NCBI GenBank assembly: GCA_018287875.1
Contig: JAGVVL010000018.1
Span: 434,001 to 498,000 of the forward strand
From: Nigrospora sphaerica
Lineage: Eukaryota; Ascomycota; Sordariomycetes; Amphisphaeriales; Apiosporaceae
Direction of reading: 5' to 3'
DNA: 64,000 nucleotides
Position numbers and translations under genes: made by a program. Positions 1 to 9,749 of this stretch are shown piece by piece; the first letter of the stretch is position 1, and the number at the start of each line of letters is the position of its first letter. The notes beneath the pieces are model-generated. The model saw only the letters and a program-made list of their open reading frames with translations, was not told where the DNA came from and searched no databases.

Positions 1-611
1 GGAGGCGCTTAACCTCCAGTCGGGAGCCCTCAATATCGGGAAATACAGGCGGTGGTGTGCCTTAAGTACTTCCTGCTGTCTGCCGGATTAAGGCAGCCAT
101 CTACTGTTAGAGATCCTTTATCTGTCTCTCTAACTTAAGGCGTCTGTGGCGCTCTTGGACGAATCTGGACTCGGTGTTGTCAACGTCGCTGGTGTTATTC
201 GTATCGGCGGAACCCTCACGGGTATTGTCGGGGTCATCCTTGTGAGTTTCTGTGATCCGGTGGAGGGATCCACCCCGTTTGGCCGGCATCTCAGCGGTGT
301 GTGTGGGTCGCGCTTGCAGCTGCGTACCCGTCGGAATATCTGTAGGGTTTGGGATATTGATAGAAGCCTTCCTAGGCGGATGAGGAGACCTGTAGTTGTG
401 TCACGGTTCAAGGAACGAAGGATCTGTTGATGACCTAAAGGTTCTATTAAGATGCGAAAACTACAGGTGAAGAGGAAAAGAAGAGGAGGAACAGGCTCCT
501 CTCAGTCACTGTTTGGCAGGAATATATCCAGCCAGCGGCGGTACGTACCGCCAGGCAGCGGTAAGTCGTCCATGCGTTGCCATGCCCTTGTACCTATGTA
601 CCCATGCCGTA
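1..611. other. Unassigned decayed sequence
   Basis: No convincing gene. Short open frames exist on both strands, but none resembles a known family and none has a plausible splice structure. LINE similarity begins near 612, so this stretch is the 5' flank of a truncated LINE or a different decayed repeat. Confidence 0.4.
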
Positions 612-1672
612 ACAGGGCGCGTCTCTCCAGCGAGCCCGCCAAGTCTATACAGCCGTCGTACGGTCTGTTATAGGCTATAGAGCTTTAGAGTGGCACCGTC
701 AGATTTCGAAAAATAGAGCCAAGACGCTAGACGATATCTAAACAGAATGCCTCCACACGGTCACCGGAGCTTTCAAAGCCACGGCTGCCGCAGTAGTAGA
801 AACGGAAGCCTACGTGTCCCCCTTAGACACATGGCTCAACAGAAGGGTGGCGGCATCGGAAGAGAGGCTCCAACAGCCACGTATCGCATCGCTTATCTAA
901 GCGAGATGCGATAATGCAGCCAGCTGGATCCTAACAAGACCGACTCGCCGGCGCAGACCAAAAGGCCCTGACGTTCCTGACCGCAAGAGGTGGCTAAGCG
1001 AATGGCTGGCTGGAAACTCAGCACGCAAGGCTGAGAATAGAGACTGGCTTCAGAGATGGCAGCAAAGCTAGATATCACGGCAAAACCAGACATCGCGAGC
1101 TCCAGCAGCAACTAAAAAGCCGCCAGACAAGTACGTCCTCAAGCTCCATAAGGGGCTCCACAAGGCCGAGAGCTCGATCCTCGTTTAGGCAAGGACTGGC
1201 AAGATAGGGCTACGAGACTTCCTCTTTAAGCGTAGGGTTCCAGGCTTCGACAGTCCGTGGTGCAACTGTGGTCAAGGCAGGGAGACCGTCCGGCATATCC
1301 TCGTTTTCTGCCCAAGGGAGAGAGAAAGACAAGAGTACCTCGTCCAAGCCCTAGGAGAACCGATAGACATGGACAGGATGCTCGATACCCCAGGGAAAGC
1401 AGGAATTATAGCAAGATGGCTACTCCGTTCCGGAAGACTGGGGATGTTCTGGCTTGCAAATCAACTTATCAGCTAGGAAGCGGGCATGCTGAGCCCGATC
1501 TCGGTATAGCAGGTCAGAGAGCAGACAAGAGCGGTACGACGCAGCGGAACCTAGGTTTTTCATCCGGCCGGACGTCAGCCCGGAACGGTTTTCCTAGGCT
1601 AAGATGCGCAGGGGGTCCTCATGACCTAGATAGGTCGCTAGGTGTATGAATAATAATAATAATAATAGGCAG
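612..1672 (+). mobile_element. 5'-truncated Tad-like LINE copy (A), 3' part only
   Basis: This matches the last ~1 kb of the fuller LINE copies at 9592-14440 and 14789-19632. It starts at the segment 'cagggcgcgtctctccagcg', runs through the end of the reverse transcriptase and the C-terminal Cys-x-Cys...His...Cys region, and ends in the same 3' sequence and a (TAA)n tail at about 1650-1672. Many in-frame stops are present, and several are TAG where the sister copies have CAG or TGG. It is a non-functional relic. The 5' truncation fits incomplete target-primed reverse transcription. Confidence 0.85.
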
Positions 1673-2183
1673 GCCCAACGCTCCAGGATGGTGTTTCTCA
1701 CGCGAAGTGACTTCGCTATTGGCTATGTCACTATAGGTAGCGTGGGCCGACGGAATAAGCGGGGCGAGCCGGTAGGACACCAAGTTCGTGCGCCATCTGC
1801 GTGCCTGTGGCTGCTGCACCACTACGAGCGCCGTAAGCTCGAGCCCCCCTCAGCGCACCGCACCATCACCGCACCACTGTTTCTACCACCAAAATCGGAT
1901 GAGATAGATACCTTCAAATGCGAATAGATATATAACTAGGTGTCGTGAGACCTTCGTGTTAAGGCGTAACGATTCTTAAATTTTTTCTCTTTTGTTTAAT
2001 ACCAGCTATTTTTTATATAGAAGTACTGCCACGAACGGTAGCACTTAAGGAAGTCTCAGGAGGCCTATCTATCTGCGAGGCCTTTAGATAGTTTAATATC
2101 TTTAAGGAAAGCATTAGAAGGAGGATTCTAAGTTATCCCTTAAAGCCCGATACCTAAGTGTATCGCCAGAACCTATCGCTAAC
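1673..2183. other. Spacer between LINE A and Copia; left part of a disrupted pogo element
   Basis: No gene is seen. Positions 1834-1877 are an exact inverted match (44 bp) to 14447-14490, just outside the 5' end of LINE B. The last bases, CTAAC at 2179-2183, are the left target-site duplication of the Copia element. The right flank of the Copia element (from 8068) carries pogo transposase sequence, so the segment just before 2184 was probably once continuous with it. Confidence 0.5.
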
Positions 2184-2750
2184 TGTTGGAAGTGGTGGTT
2201 CGATCGAAAAGAGGAAGCAACCCCTTTATAAGGGCTCTTTCGATCTCGGAGGTCGTTTCTATAAAGAAACACGGAAGGATAAGGAACTTCTCTTTAAGAG
2301 GAACAAGAGTGTATTTCGTGTGCTTGCTTGCTTCAGGACAGACTAGTTACACAAAGAGGGGAGATTCAGCCTTTACTTATACCCGTTAAACCTTTATCCT
2401 CTTAGTAATACAAGGAAGAGGACGCGTAAGTGATTGCGTAAGTAATTACGTGGCTTAGAAGCATATGGAACCTTATAGAGGTTTGTGGAGCCTCATGGGG
2501 GCTCGTGGGAGCTTCAAGGAGTCACGTAGAAACTCGTGGAAACTCGTGGAACCTTGCAGAAGCTTCCGCGTGGCGAACGCCACGCTTGTGGGTAAAGCGG
2601 GCCATGCTTGCGGGTAAGCTGGCCCGTGCTCCAGGGTAGGCTGGCCCGAGCTTTAGGATAGGCTCGGTTAAAGGACTAGCTTCTCGTTAAGTGCATAGCT
2701 TAGTCCGTAGTGACAGAGAACGGTATAGGATAAGTCCTATACCTGCAACA
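2184..2750 (-). repeat. Copia 3' LTR (relative to element sense)
   Basis: 567 bp, beginning TGTTGG and ending CAACA on plus, matching 7501-8067 almost exactly. A short palindrome (gtggcgaacgccac) is present in both copies. The polypurine tract lies directly outside its right edge. Confidence 0.95.
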
Positions 2751-2761
2751 CCCCCTCTCTT
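2751..2761 (-). promoter_or_regulatory. Copia polypurine tract
   Basis: On minus the sequence reads AAGAGAGGGGG and abuts the LTR. This is the position and composition of the plus-strand DNA primer of LTR elements. Confidence 0.8.
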
Positions 2762-2797
2762 AACCTATACCGTTAAAATACACGATAATAGGCGTGC

Positions 2798-5745
2798 TTA
2801 AGGGCGTAAGTTTAGTAGGCTTAAGAACCTACTGAATTTCTCTTTCGGAAGTGGCTTAGTTAAGCCATCGGCGGGCATGTCGTTAGTCGAGATGTATTCG
2901 ACCGATATATTCTCGTTTTCGACTTCTTGCCGGACGAAATAGTAGCGTATAGCGGTGTGCTTGGTACGCTGGTGATATTCGGGGTTATAGGCTAAGTTTA
3001 TAGCCGAAGTATTGTCCCCTTTTATCGGAATCGAAGCCGTTTTAACCCCTAACTCGAATAAAAGGTTTTTAAGCCATATAGACTCACGGGTGGCCTGTTC
3101 TAACCCGTTAAACTCGGCTTCGGTGGTCGATAAGGCTATAGTAGACTGCCTTTTCGATTTCCAGCTTATAGGACCGTTATTCAAGGTAAAGAGGTAGCCG
3201 GAAGTAGACTTTCGAGTCTTGTAGTCGCCGCCGTAATCCGAATCGGAATAGCCCACTAATGTAGGCTTAGTGTCGCCCTTATAGACTATAGAGTAGTCTG
3301 CAGTCCGTTTTAGGTACTTAAAGACACCTTTAACGGCTTTCAAGAGCTGTTTATTGGGGTTCTGCATAAATCGAGCTAGAAATCCCACAGCGTAGCAGAT
3401 ATCGGGCCTAGTCTGCGTCATGGCATACATTAGACGGCCGATTAGCTGCTGATATTCCTTTATAGTGTCCGAATTCGATTTTTCGTCTTTGAGAGCGGTG
3501 TAATCGATATTCTTCGGAAGGCTCGGAGAGAGGAACATCGGACGGCGTTATCTCGTATAAGTTCGAGGTTTCAAGGATTTGCCGTATATATGTCGACTGG
3601 TTTATCTTTATAAGTCGCTTCTCTCGGTCTCGGGTAACCTGAACGCCGAGAAAGTAGGAAATAGGACCTAAGTCCTTAACCTCAAAGTGTTTTCCTATCT
3701 CTTTCTTTATTCGGTTAATATCCGTTAATAACGGACCGAAGATAAGGAAATCGTCAACATAAGAAACGATAAACATCCGGAGTTCATCGTTATAATACGT
3801 GGACTCGTCCGAGATTAGAGGTTTAAAGCCTAAGGTAGATAAGGCCTTTTTAACCTTTAGTTGCCACTGCCTAGGACTCTGTTTTAGTCCGTATAAAGCT
3901 TTAAAAAGCTTAAATAACTGGGTACCGTCAAATTTCCACCCAAAGGTGTTTAACTCCGGTTTTTCGAGTAGAAGATCGTCTAGGCCTTCGATAGGCTCAA
4001 TATAAACGTCTTCTAGTAGTTCTCCGTTTAAGAACGCGGAGACTATATCGATCTGTTCGATTTCCCAGTTGTAGTAGGCGGCTAAGGCGAGTAAAACTCG
4101 CCATGTGGCTGGTTTTGTTCCGGAAGCGAATGTTTCGAAATAGTCAAGGCCGTACTGCTGTTCGAAGCCTCTAACGACTAGCCGAGCTTTGTATTTAACC
4201 GGTTTTCCGGTCACGTCGGTCTTTAACTTGAAGACCCATTTTAGAGATAAAGGAGAGCGTCCTTCTCTCTTAACTTTAGCTCGATCAACCGCTTTAAGAG
4301 TCCCTTTCTTTATGATTTCCTTTAGTTCAGTGTGAACTGCAGATAGCCACTCTTCTTTATCCTTAGACTGAAGGGCTTCCTTTAAGGAGCGGGGCTCTTT
4401 ATAAAGGGTAGCGGTTGGAAAAGCGTTATCAAAACGCTTATAAGTCGACTTTTCGCTTTCGGAGAGGTTATTGGGTAAAACAACCTCGATAGACGTCTTC
4501 GGACGGTTTATGATACCCTTCGAGTTTGGAATAGGGCCGGAATTTGCACTAGAGACGGAGATAATATCGGAAATCTTGTCCTGAGTGCTGTTTCCAGATA
4601 GCGTGGCCGAAGGAGTGTAGTCTACCCCCTCTATTTCCGTATTTTCTTCGTCTTCGGATAGAACTCGAAGGTGGGAGGTCGGAAAAACACGCTTTTTAAA
4701 GGGCCGGTTAGGGATATAGACGATATAAATCGAGTTTCCCTTATACCCGAGTAGAATCCCTTTTTCAGCCTTAGCTGCGAATTTATCGGACTGAACTAAC
4801 AGTTCCTTTGGTTTATAGGTGTATACCGGAGTTCCGATAATATGTAAGAAGGATAAATCGGGAGTATTATCCTGATTAGGATAGAAATAGTCGTAGAACT
4901 TCTGATAAGGAGTTATATCCTTTTTCGAGGTCGGCGTAAGGTTGATAACCTTTACTATAGACTGTAGGACGAATTCTCATAGGTATTTAGGGATTTTCGC
5001 GTCTAGTATCGCCGTACGACCTTTATCAAGTATAACTCGATTAGATCTTTCCGCTATGCCGTTTTGTTCGGGTGTGTAGCGGTTCGAGGGCTCGTAAATA
5101 ACTCCTTTAGTCTTTAGGAATTTTTCGAGCTGAACGGGGTTAAATTCGGTCCCGTTATCGATCCTTATAAGAGAAGGATACGATTTAAACTGCTGTTTTA
5201 AGTGTTCTAAACGGTTTTTAACCGTCTCAAACACCTCGTCCTTAGACTTAGTAAAGTCTATAAAGCGAAAGGACGTAAAGTCGTCGGTGTAGACGATAAT
5301 ATAGTTGTAACCCGAATAACTCGTAGGAGTGATTTTAACCGTATCTAAGCAGATCCGGTTTAAGGGAAAAGTTGCTCGATTTCTGTTGACTTTCCCTTGT
5401 TGTCGGGTAAACTTTCCTAATAAGCAGGCCTCGCAGTTCAGGTCCTGTTTATTAAGTTTCGAGGGGTCTATGCCCTTTGTAGACTTTGAAGCCTTAACTA
5501 AGGCGTTGAAACTTGGATGACCGAGGCGTTTATGCCATAATTCGGTGTCCGTATAGTAGGAGAGACTTGGAATCTCCGATATGAAGCTCCATGGATTCTT
5601 GATGGGGCTTTCGACTGAACTATAGGAAAGTCCAGGTAAAGTAGACCTTAAAGCCGTTGACTCCGTCGAAATCAGAGTTAAATCCGTTGAGATATCGGAC
5701 TTAAAAGACTTTAAAGAGCCGTTTTCGGGTACCGTGGCTGAGGTC
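2798..5745 (-). pseudogene. Copia pol: integrase, reverse transcriptase, RNase H (broken)
   Basis: Read on minus from about 5745 to 2798. The zinc-binding GAG-pre-integrase motif (LWHKRLGHPS...CEACLLGK) is followed by an integrase core with acidic residues in VYTDD, RIDNGTEF and PEQNGIAER, a variable linker, a reverse transcriptase with SYVDDFLIF, and an RNase H with DSDYGGD and STTEAEF. Integrase is cut by TGA at 4977-4979, where the family has tryptophan. RT and RNase H lie in different frames that meet near 3535. Otherwise the frame is long and well preserved. It is non-functional as written. Confidence 0.9.
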
Positions 5746-7111
5746 GGGTCCCAGGTAGTTTCGGCGGTAAGTCTTTGGATTTTAGGCTTTTAAGACCGTT
5801 CTTTTGGCCTATTAGGTCTTTTTTAAGCGCGGTTTTCGCTGTGATATAAGCGAAATTCGGTTCCGGCTTATAGGCGACGTCGAGAAAGAAACCACGCTTT
5901 AAGGGGTTTAACGTGGCTATAACAACGCCTTTTGAAGAGAGAAGTTCCGTTCCGCTTATCTTTCCGCCGGACTTATAGTGGTTTAATCCGGAGATAAGAT
6001 TAATCGGGAAATCCGGGATATAGAGCGTGTTCTCGAGAGTAAGGTAGAAAATGTCGCTCTTTTTCTTTATAGGAAGGGTAACGGTTCCCTTTCCTACTGG
6101 CTTTATAAAGCCGGCTCCAGTAATAACGGGGTCTAAGTCGGAACAGTAAGTTAAGTCCTTAAAGTAGGACTTATCGTTCGATATATGCTGTGTAGAGCCC
6201 GTATCGTAAAGCCACCAGTCCTTCGGTACGCCGTTAAAGTCACTACTTGAATAAGAGTAACTATAAAACGCCTCGGACTGTTTTCCGGATTCGGAATCAG
6301 AGTTGGAATCGGAGTCGTTAGGACAACTTTTTTCCTGCGGTTTCTTAGGATTCGGCTTAGAACCCTTAAAATTCCGCTTAGAACCCTTAAAGTTAGGGTT
6401 CTTAGGGTTCGAATTCCCGTTATTCAACCCTTTTCCGTTCTTCCCGTTATTAGATTTTGAGCCCCCTTTTGAGTTAGGGGGTTTAGAACGGTTATTCTTC
6501 GTATAAAACGAAGAGTTCCCCATTGCAGTATCTGGGGAAGCCTTAGATTCGTCGAGAATATCGTTGATTAGCGAATCTAAAGACGGCGGCTCCTTACTTC
6601 GTAAAGCGGAGCGTTGCCGGTCAGCCCATATAGGATAAGTAGACGACAAGGCGGCTATAAAGACCGTCTTTAAGTCTATATCGTCTATCTTCGCTCCGAC
6701 ATTCCCTAGTTTCTTCGCATAGGTCTTAAACGAAGAGATAAACTCGGTTAACGAGTTATAATGCTCGTATCGAATAGAATGGAACTCGATATAGAGCTGC
6801 TGCCGGAGAACAGGACCAGTACCCTCATAACTAGCACTTAACGTTTCTAGTGCTGAAAGGGGGTCCGTAGCGTCGAAGATTAAAGAAAGGGGCTCGTCGG
6901 AAAGGTTCTGCCTTATAACAAGTAAGGCTAGAGTCTTCTGCTCCTCGGAAATCTCCTTATACTTATCCGTATTAAGGAAGAACTGCTCAATTTTTAAGAG
7001 TTTAAAATAAAGCAGTAAGGAGGACTTCCATGTGTTCCAGTTTGAAGAACCGGATAGTCGGTGGGATTTCGGCATTAAACATGCCGATACCGACTTAATA
7101 ATGTCGGCCAT
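5711..7111 (-). CDS. Copia Gag-protease region
   Basis: 466 codons from ATG at 7111, 390 bp inside the 5' LTR. The N-terminal half is the Gag of Copia elements (NWNTWKSSLL near residue 25). A low-complexity Asn/Lys/Ser-rich stretch at about residues 205-270 stands where the zinc knuckle often is. The aspartic protease motif WWLYDTGSTQHIS is near residue 300. The frame ends early at 5711 because of a frame break near 5745; in related elements Gag, protease and pol form one polyprotein. It acts in virus-like particle assembly. Confidence 0.85.
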   Translation of the reverse strand: MADIIKSVSACLMPKSHRLSGSSNWNTWKSSLLLYFKLLKIEQFFLNTDKYKEISEEQKTLALLVIRQNLSDEPLSLIFDATDPLSALETLSASYEGTGPVLRQQLYIEFHSIRYEHYNSLTEFISSFKTYAKKLGNVGAKIDDIDLKTVFIAALSSTYPIWADRQRSALRSKEPPSLDSLINDILDESKASPDTAMGNSSFYTKNNRSKPPNSKGGSKSNNGKNGKGLNNGNSNPKNPNFKGSKRNFKGSKPNPKKPQEKSCPNDSDSNSDSESGKQSEAFYSYSYSSSDFNGVPKDWWLYDTGSTQHISNDKSYFKDLTYCSDLDPVITGAGFIKPVGKGTVTLPIKKKSDIFYLTLENTLYIPDFPINLISGLNHYKSGGKISGTELLSSKGVVIATLNPLKRGFFLDVAYKPEPNFAYITAKTALKKDLIGQKNGLKSLKSKDLPPKLPGTRPQPRYPKTAL

Positions 7112-7483
7112 GTTGTTTTTCCGGCGTGAGAGTAGCCGAAATAAGCCCTTATTCGGTTAAAGAGAACCGAAAAATGCCTCGTATCGAATATAACCTCTTT
7201 AATTCCTAAGGTTAAGGAATAAAGGGGCAGCTATATGCTAATCGGGACGCCGAAAAGCAGCTTATCCGAAATATTCGCTTAAAGCGAGTCCGAGGCTTAA
7301 AGACTTCGATAATATCGAAGAAGGCTTTGGAAGACTTAAGGTTGCTTCCGGAAGCTTCGAGGGCTTTCGAGACGAATAAAGCGGTTCGGAAGACTTAGGG
7401 TCGCTTCCAGGTTGCTTCGGCCGAGAGAGGAGGAAGAAATCGACGAGGAGGTTAAGGGGCGTAATCTTAAGCGAAAAGATATC

Positions 7484-7500
7484 GGCCCGGGCTCATAACC
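7484..7500 (-). promoter_or_regulatory. Copia primer-binding site matching the initiator tRNA-Met anticodon arm
   Basis: On minus, directly after the 5' LTR, the sequence reads GGTTATGAGCCCGGGC. Its complement, GGGCTCATAACC, has the form of the anticodon arm of initiator tRNA-Met (CAT anticodon) and not a tRNA 3' end. Drosophila copia is known to prime from a cleaved internal half of initiator tRNA-Met, with a very similar site. Confidence 0.75.
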
Positions 7501-8067
7501 TGTTGGAAGTGGTGGTTCGATCGAAAAGAGGAAGCAACCCCTTTATAAGGGCTCTTTCGATCTCGGAGGTCGTTTCTATAAAGAAACACGGAAGGATAAG
7601 GAACTTCTCTTTAAGAGGAACAAGAGTGTATTTCGTGTGCTTGCTTGCTTTAGGACAGACTAGTTACACGAAGAGGGGAGATTCAGCCTTTACTTATACC
7701 CGTTAAACCTTTATCCTCTTAATAATACAAGGAAGAGGACGCGTAAGTGATTGCGTAAGTGATTACGTGGCTTAGAAGCATATGGAACCTTATAGAAGTT
7801 TGTGGAGCCTCATGGGGGCTCGTGGGAGCTTCAGGGAGTCACGTAGAAACTCGTGGAAACTCGTGGAACCTTGCAGAAGCTTCCGCGTGGCGAACGCCAC
7901 GCTTGTGGGTAAAGCGGGCCATGCTTGCGGGTAAGCTGGCCCGTGCTCCAGGGTAGGCTGGCCCGAGCTTTAGGATAGGCTCGGTTAAAGGACTAGCTTC
8001 TCGTTAAGTGCATAGCTTAGTCCGTAGTGACAGAGAACGGTATAGGATAAGTCCTATACCTGCAACA
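7501..8067 (-). repeat. Copia 5' LTR (relative to element sense)
   Basis: 567 bp, about 99% identical to 2184-2750 by eye. The differences seen are C/T or A/G changes only. It is followed on plus by the right target duplication CTAAC (8068-8072). Confidence 0.95.
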
Positions 8068-9591
8068 CTAACTTTAAAGTACGCCCTTACTAAGTGGGTG
8101 CTAACTTAGGCGCGCCTTAATTGGGCTCCTCTATACAGCCGCTTTTGTTTATACACGCAGACGTTGGTTAAAGCCTTTGGAGGCGACCGTATTATTAGAA
8201 AACGCTGGTATCTCTATTTCTTTAAACGTTGGCCTCAGGTTAAGACTATGGCGTCCACCTTTATTAACTACAAACACGTTAATAGCGTGTCTCGCGAGAA
8301 TATCAAGGAGTTCTTCTTTAAACTGGACTTAAAGGATATAAAGAAGGTCCCTCTAGAGCACATATGGAACTTCGACGAGGTTAGCGCTCATATAGCCTTG
8401 GAGATAATCCTTTAGTCGTCGGGCTGTCTGCGCTCACGGAGGTCTTCGCGATAGACACTGGGATAGGCGAATAGACGACCTCCCTCGAGGCTATCTCTAC
8501 CACCGGCTATATACTGCCTCCTCTCGTTATCTTTAAGGGGAAGAGCGTTTAGCAGCAGTGGTTCACCTCTTAAGTCGACGAGGATGACTTCGAGGACTAG
8601 TCTTTTAAGGCCTTATAGGCTAGCTAAACGAGCAATTCAATTGCCTTACGCTAGTTAAAGCAGATCTTCCTCCTATTAACTACTCTAGGAGACCCCGAGT
8701 AATAGAGACACCTTATTCTAGATGGCCACTCCAGCTACTATATAGAGGACTTTATAATAGCCTATTTAAAGGCAAAGGTCTGGCTTAACTTTTTACCAGC
8801 GCATATATTGTAGGTCCTCTAGCTACTAAATCTGGGGCCCTTTTTAGTGTTAAAGCGCTTATACTGTAAGTATCTACGGAACACCTATACAACGAGCCTC
8901 ACGATAACGTTAAAGAAGCCTAAGTTCCTCGAGGCCTGGAATAAGGCTCGTAAAGAGGCCTTCATGTCTCACTAGATTGCTATCGGCTAGCGAGTGACTG
9001 GTATCTGGCCTAGGGACGCCAAAAAAGCGTTAAATAGTCGCCTTACACGGTAATATAAGGCTAACAGACTAGATAGCAACTCATGGCAAGTTCCACTGTT
9101 AAAGGAGGATATTCTACTAGTAAAGATATCTACAGTTAGTGTTAAGACGCCTTGCTCTTCGCGTTAGATACACTATATTCATTAGGAACTGTGTGGTGTA
9201 AATAAGGTGTACGATACTGCCACGCTACACTAGGTATTCCAGAAGACTAGCAAGGCTCTAGATAAAGCGACCGCTCAGATCTCCATCCTAAAACGCGAGC
9301 GAGACTAACTAAGCGCTACGCTGGATCGCGAAAAGCCTTAAAAGCGTCACAAGGTCTATACAATTACGTAGGAGCTTTTTATAAGCATAGTGGATATACG
9401 CAAGGTCAAGGGTGAGGTCGGAATAGCAAGTTAAGTAGGACTTGCAGCCACTGGGCTGTTTAAAGGAGATATCACGGTCGTTTCGTCCGAAGAAGAGGTT
9501 TCGGAGGCAGAGGATACTATAACGGTTTCTTAAGGCCAAACAGTTATCCAATATCTATTGTGGTGATTGAGATATTTTATTTATTCCATTT
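8068..9591 (+). mobile_element. Decayed Fot1/pogo-type DNA transposon remnant
   Basis: Translation on plus gives a pogo-family DDE transposase interrupted by many stops. Recognisable parts are KRWPQVKTM, an EHIWNFDEV block, LILDGHSSYYIEDF (catalytic Asp), a proline-rich FLPAHIL block and FLEAWNKARKEA. One frame break lies near 8405. About twenty stops are nearly all TAG or TAA where CAG, CAA or TGG is expected, a RIP pattern. The left part is severed by the Copia insertion and the right end abuts LINE B, so no terminal repeats are seen. It is the same family as the copy at 25239-27649. Confidence 0.8.
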
Positions 9592-9749
9592 AATTATTAT
9601 TATTTTATTATTATTATTCTTACACCTAGCGACCTATCAAGGCCATGAGGACCCCCTACGCATCTCAGCCTAGGAAAACCGTTCCGGGCTAACGTCCGGC
9701 CGGGTGAAAAACCTAGGTTCCGCTGCATCGCACCGCACTTGTCTACTCT

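Larger units (their letters stand above)
2184..8067 (-). mobile_element. Nearly full-length Ty1/Copia LTR retrotransposon
   Basis: The element is 5,884 bp, bounded by two 567-bp LTRs (TGTTGG...CAACA) and flanked by a 5-bp target duplication CTAAC (2179-2183 and 8068-8072). Coding is on minus in Copia order: Gag, protease (DTGS), GAG-pre-integrase and integrase (D-D-E), reverse transcriptase (YVDD), RNase H. Lesions seen: a frame break near 5745, a TGG-to-TGA stop at 4977-4979 in integrase, and a frame break near 3535 between RT and RNase H. The two LTRs differ at about six positions by eye, all transitions, so the insertion is fairly young and RIP-like change is likely. It landed inside an older pogo-type DNA transposon. 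Confidence 0.95.

Noticed and set aside
9592..9625. (TAA)n tracts at 1650, 9600, 19620 and 32285 as independent microsatellites
   Set aside because: Each sits at the same 3' boundary of a LINE copy, so they are LINE tails.
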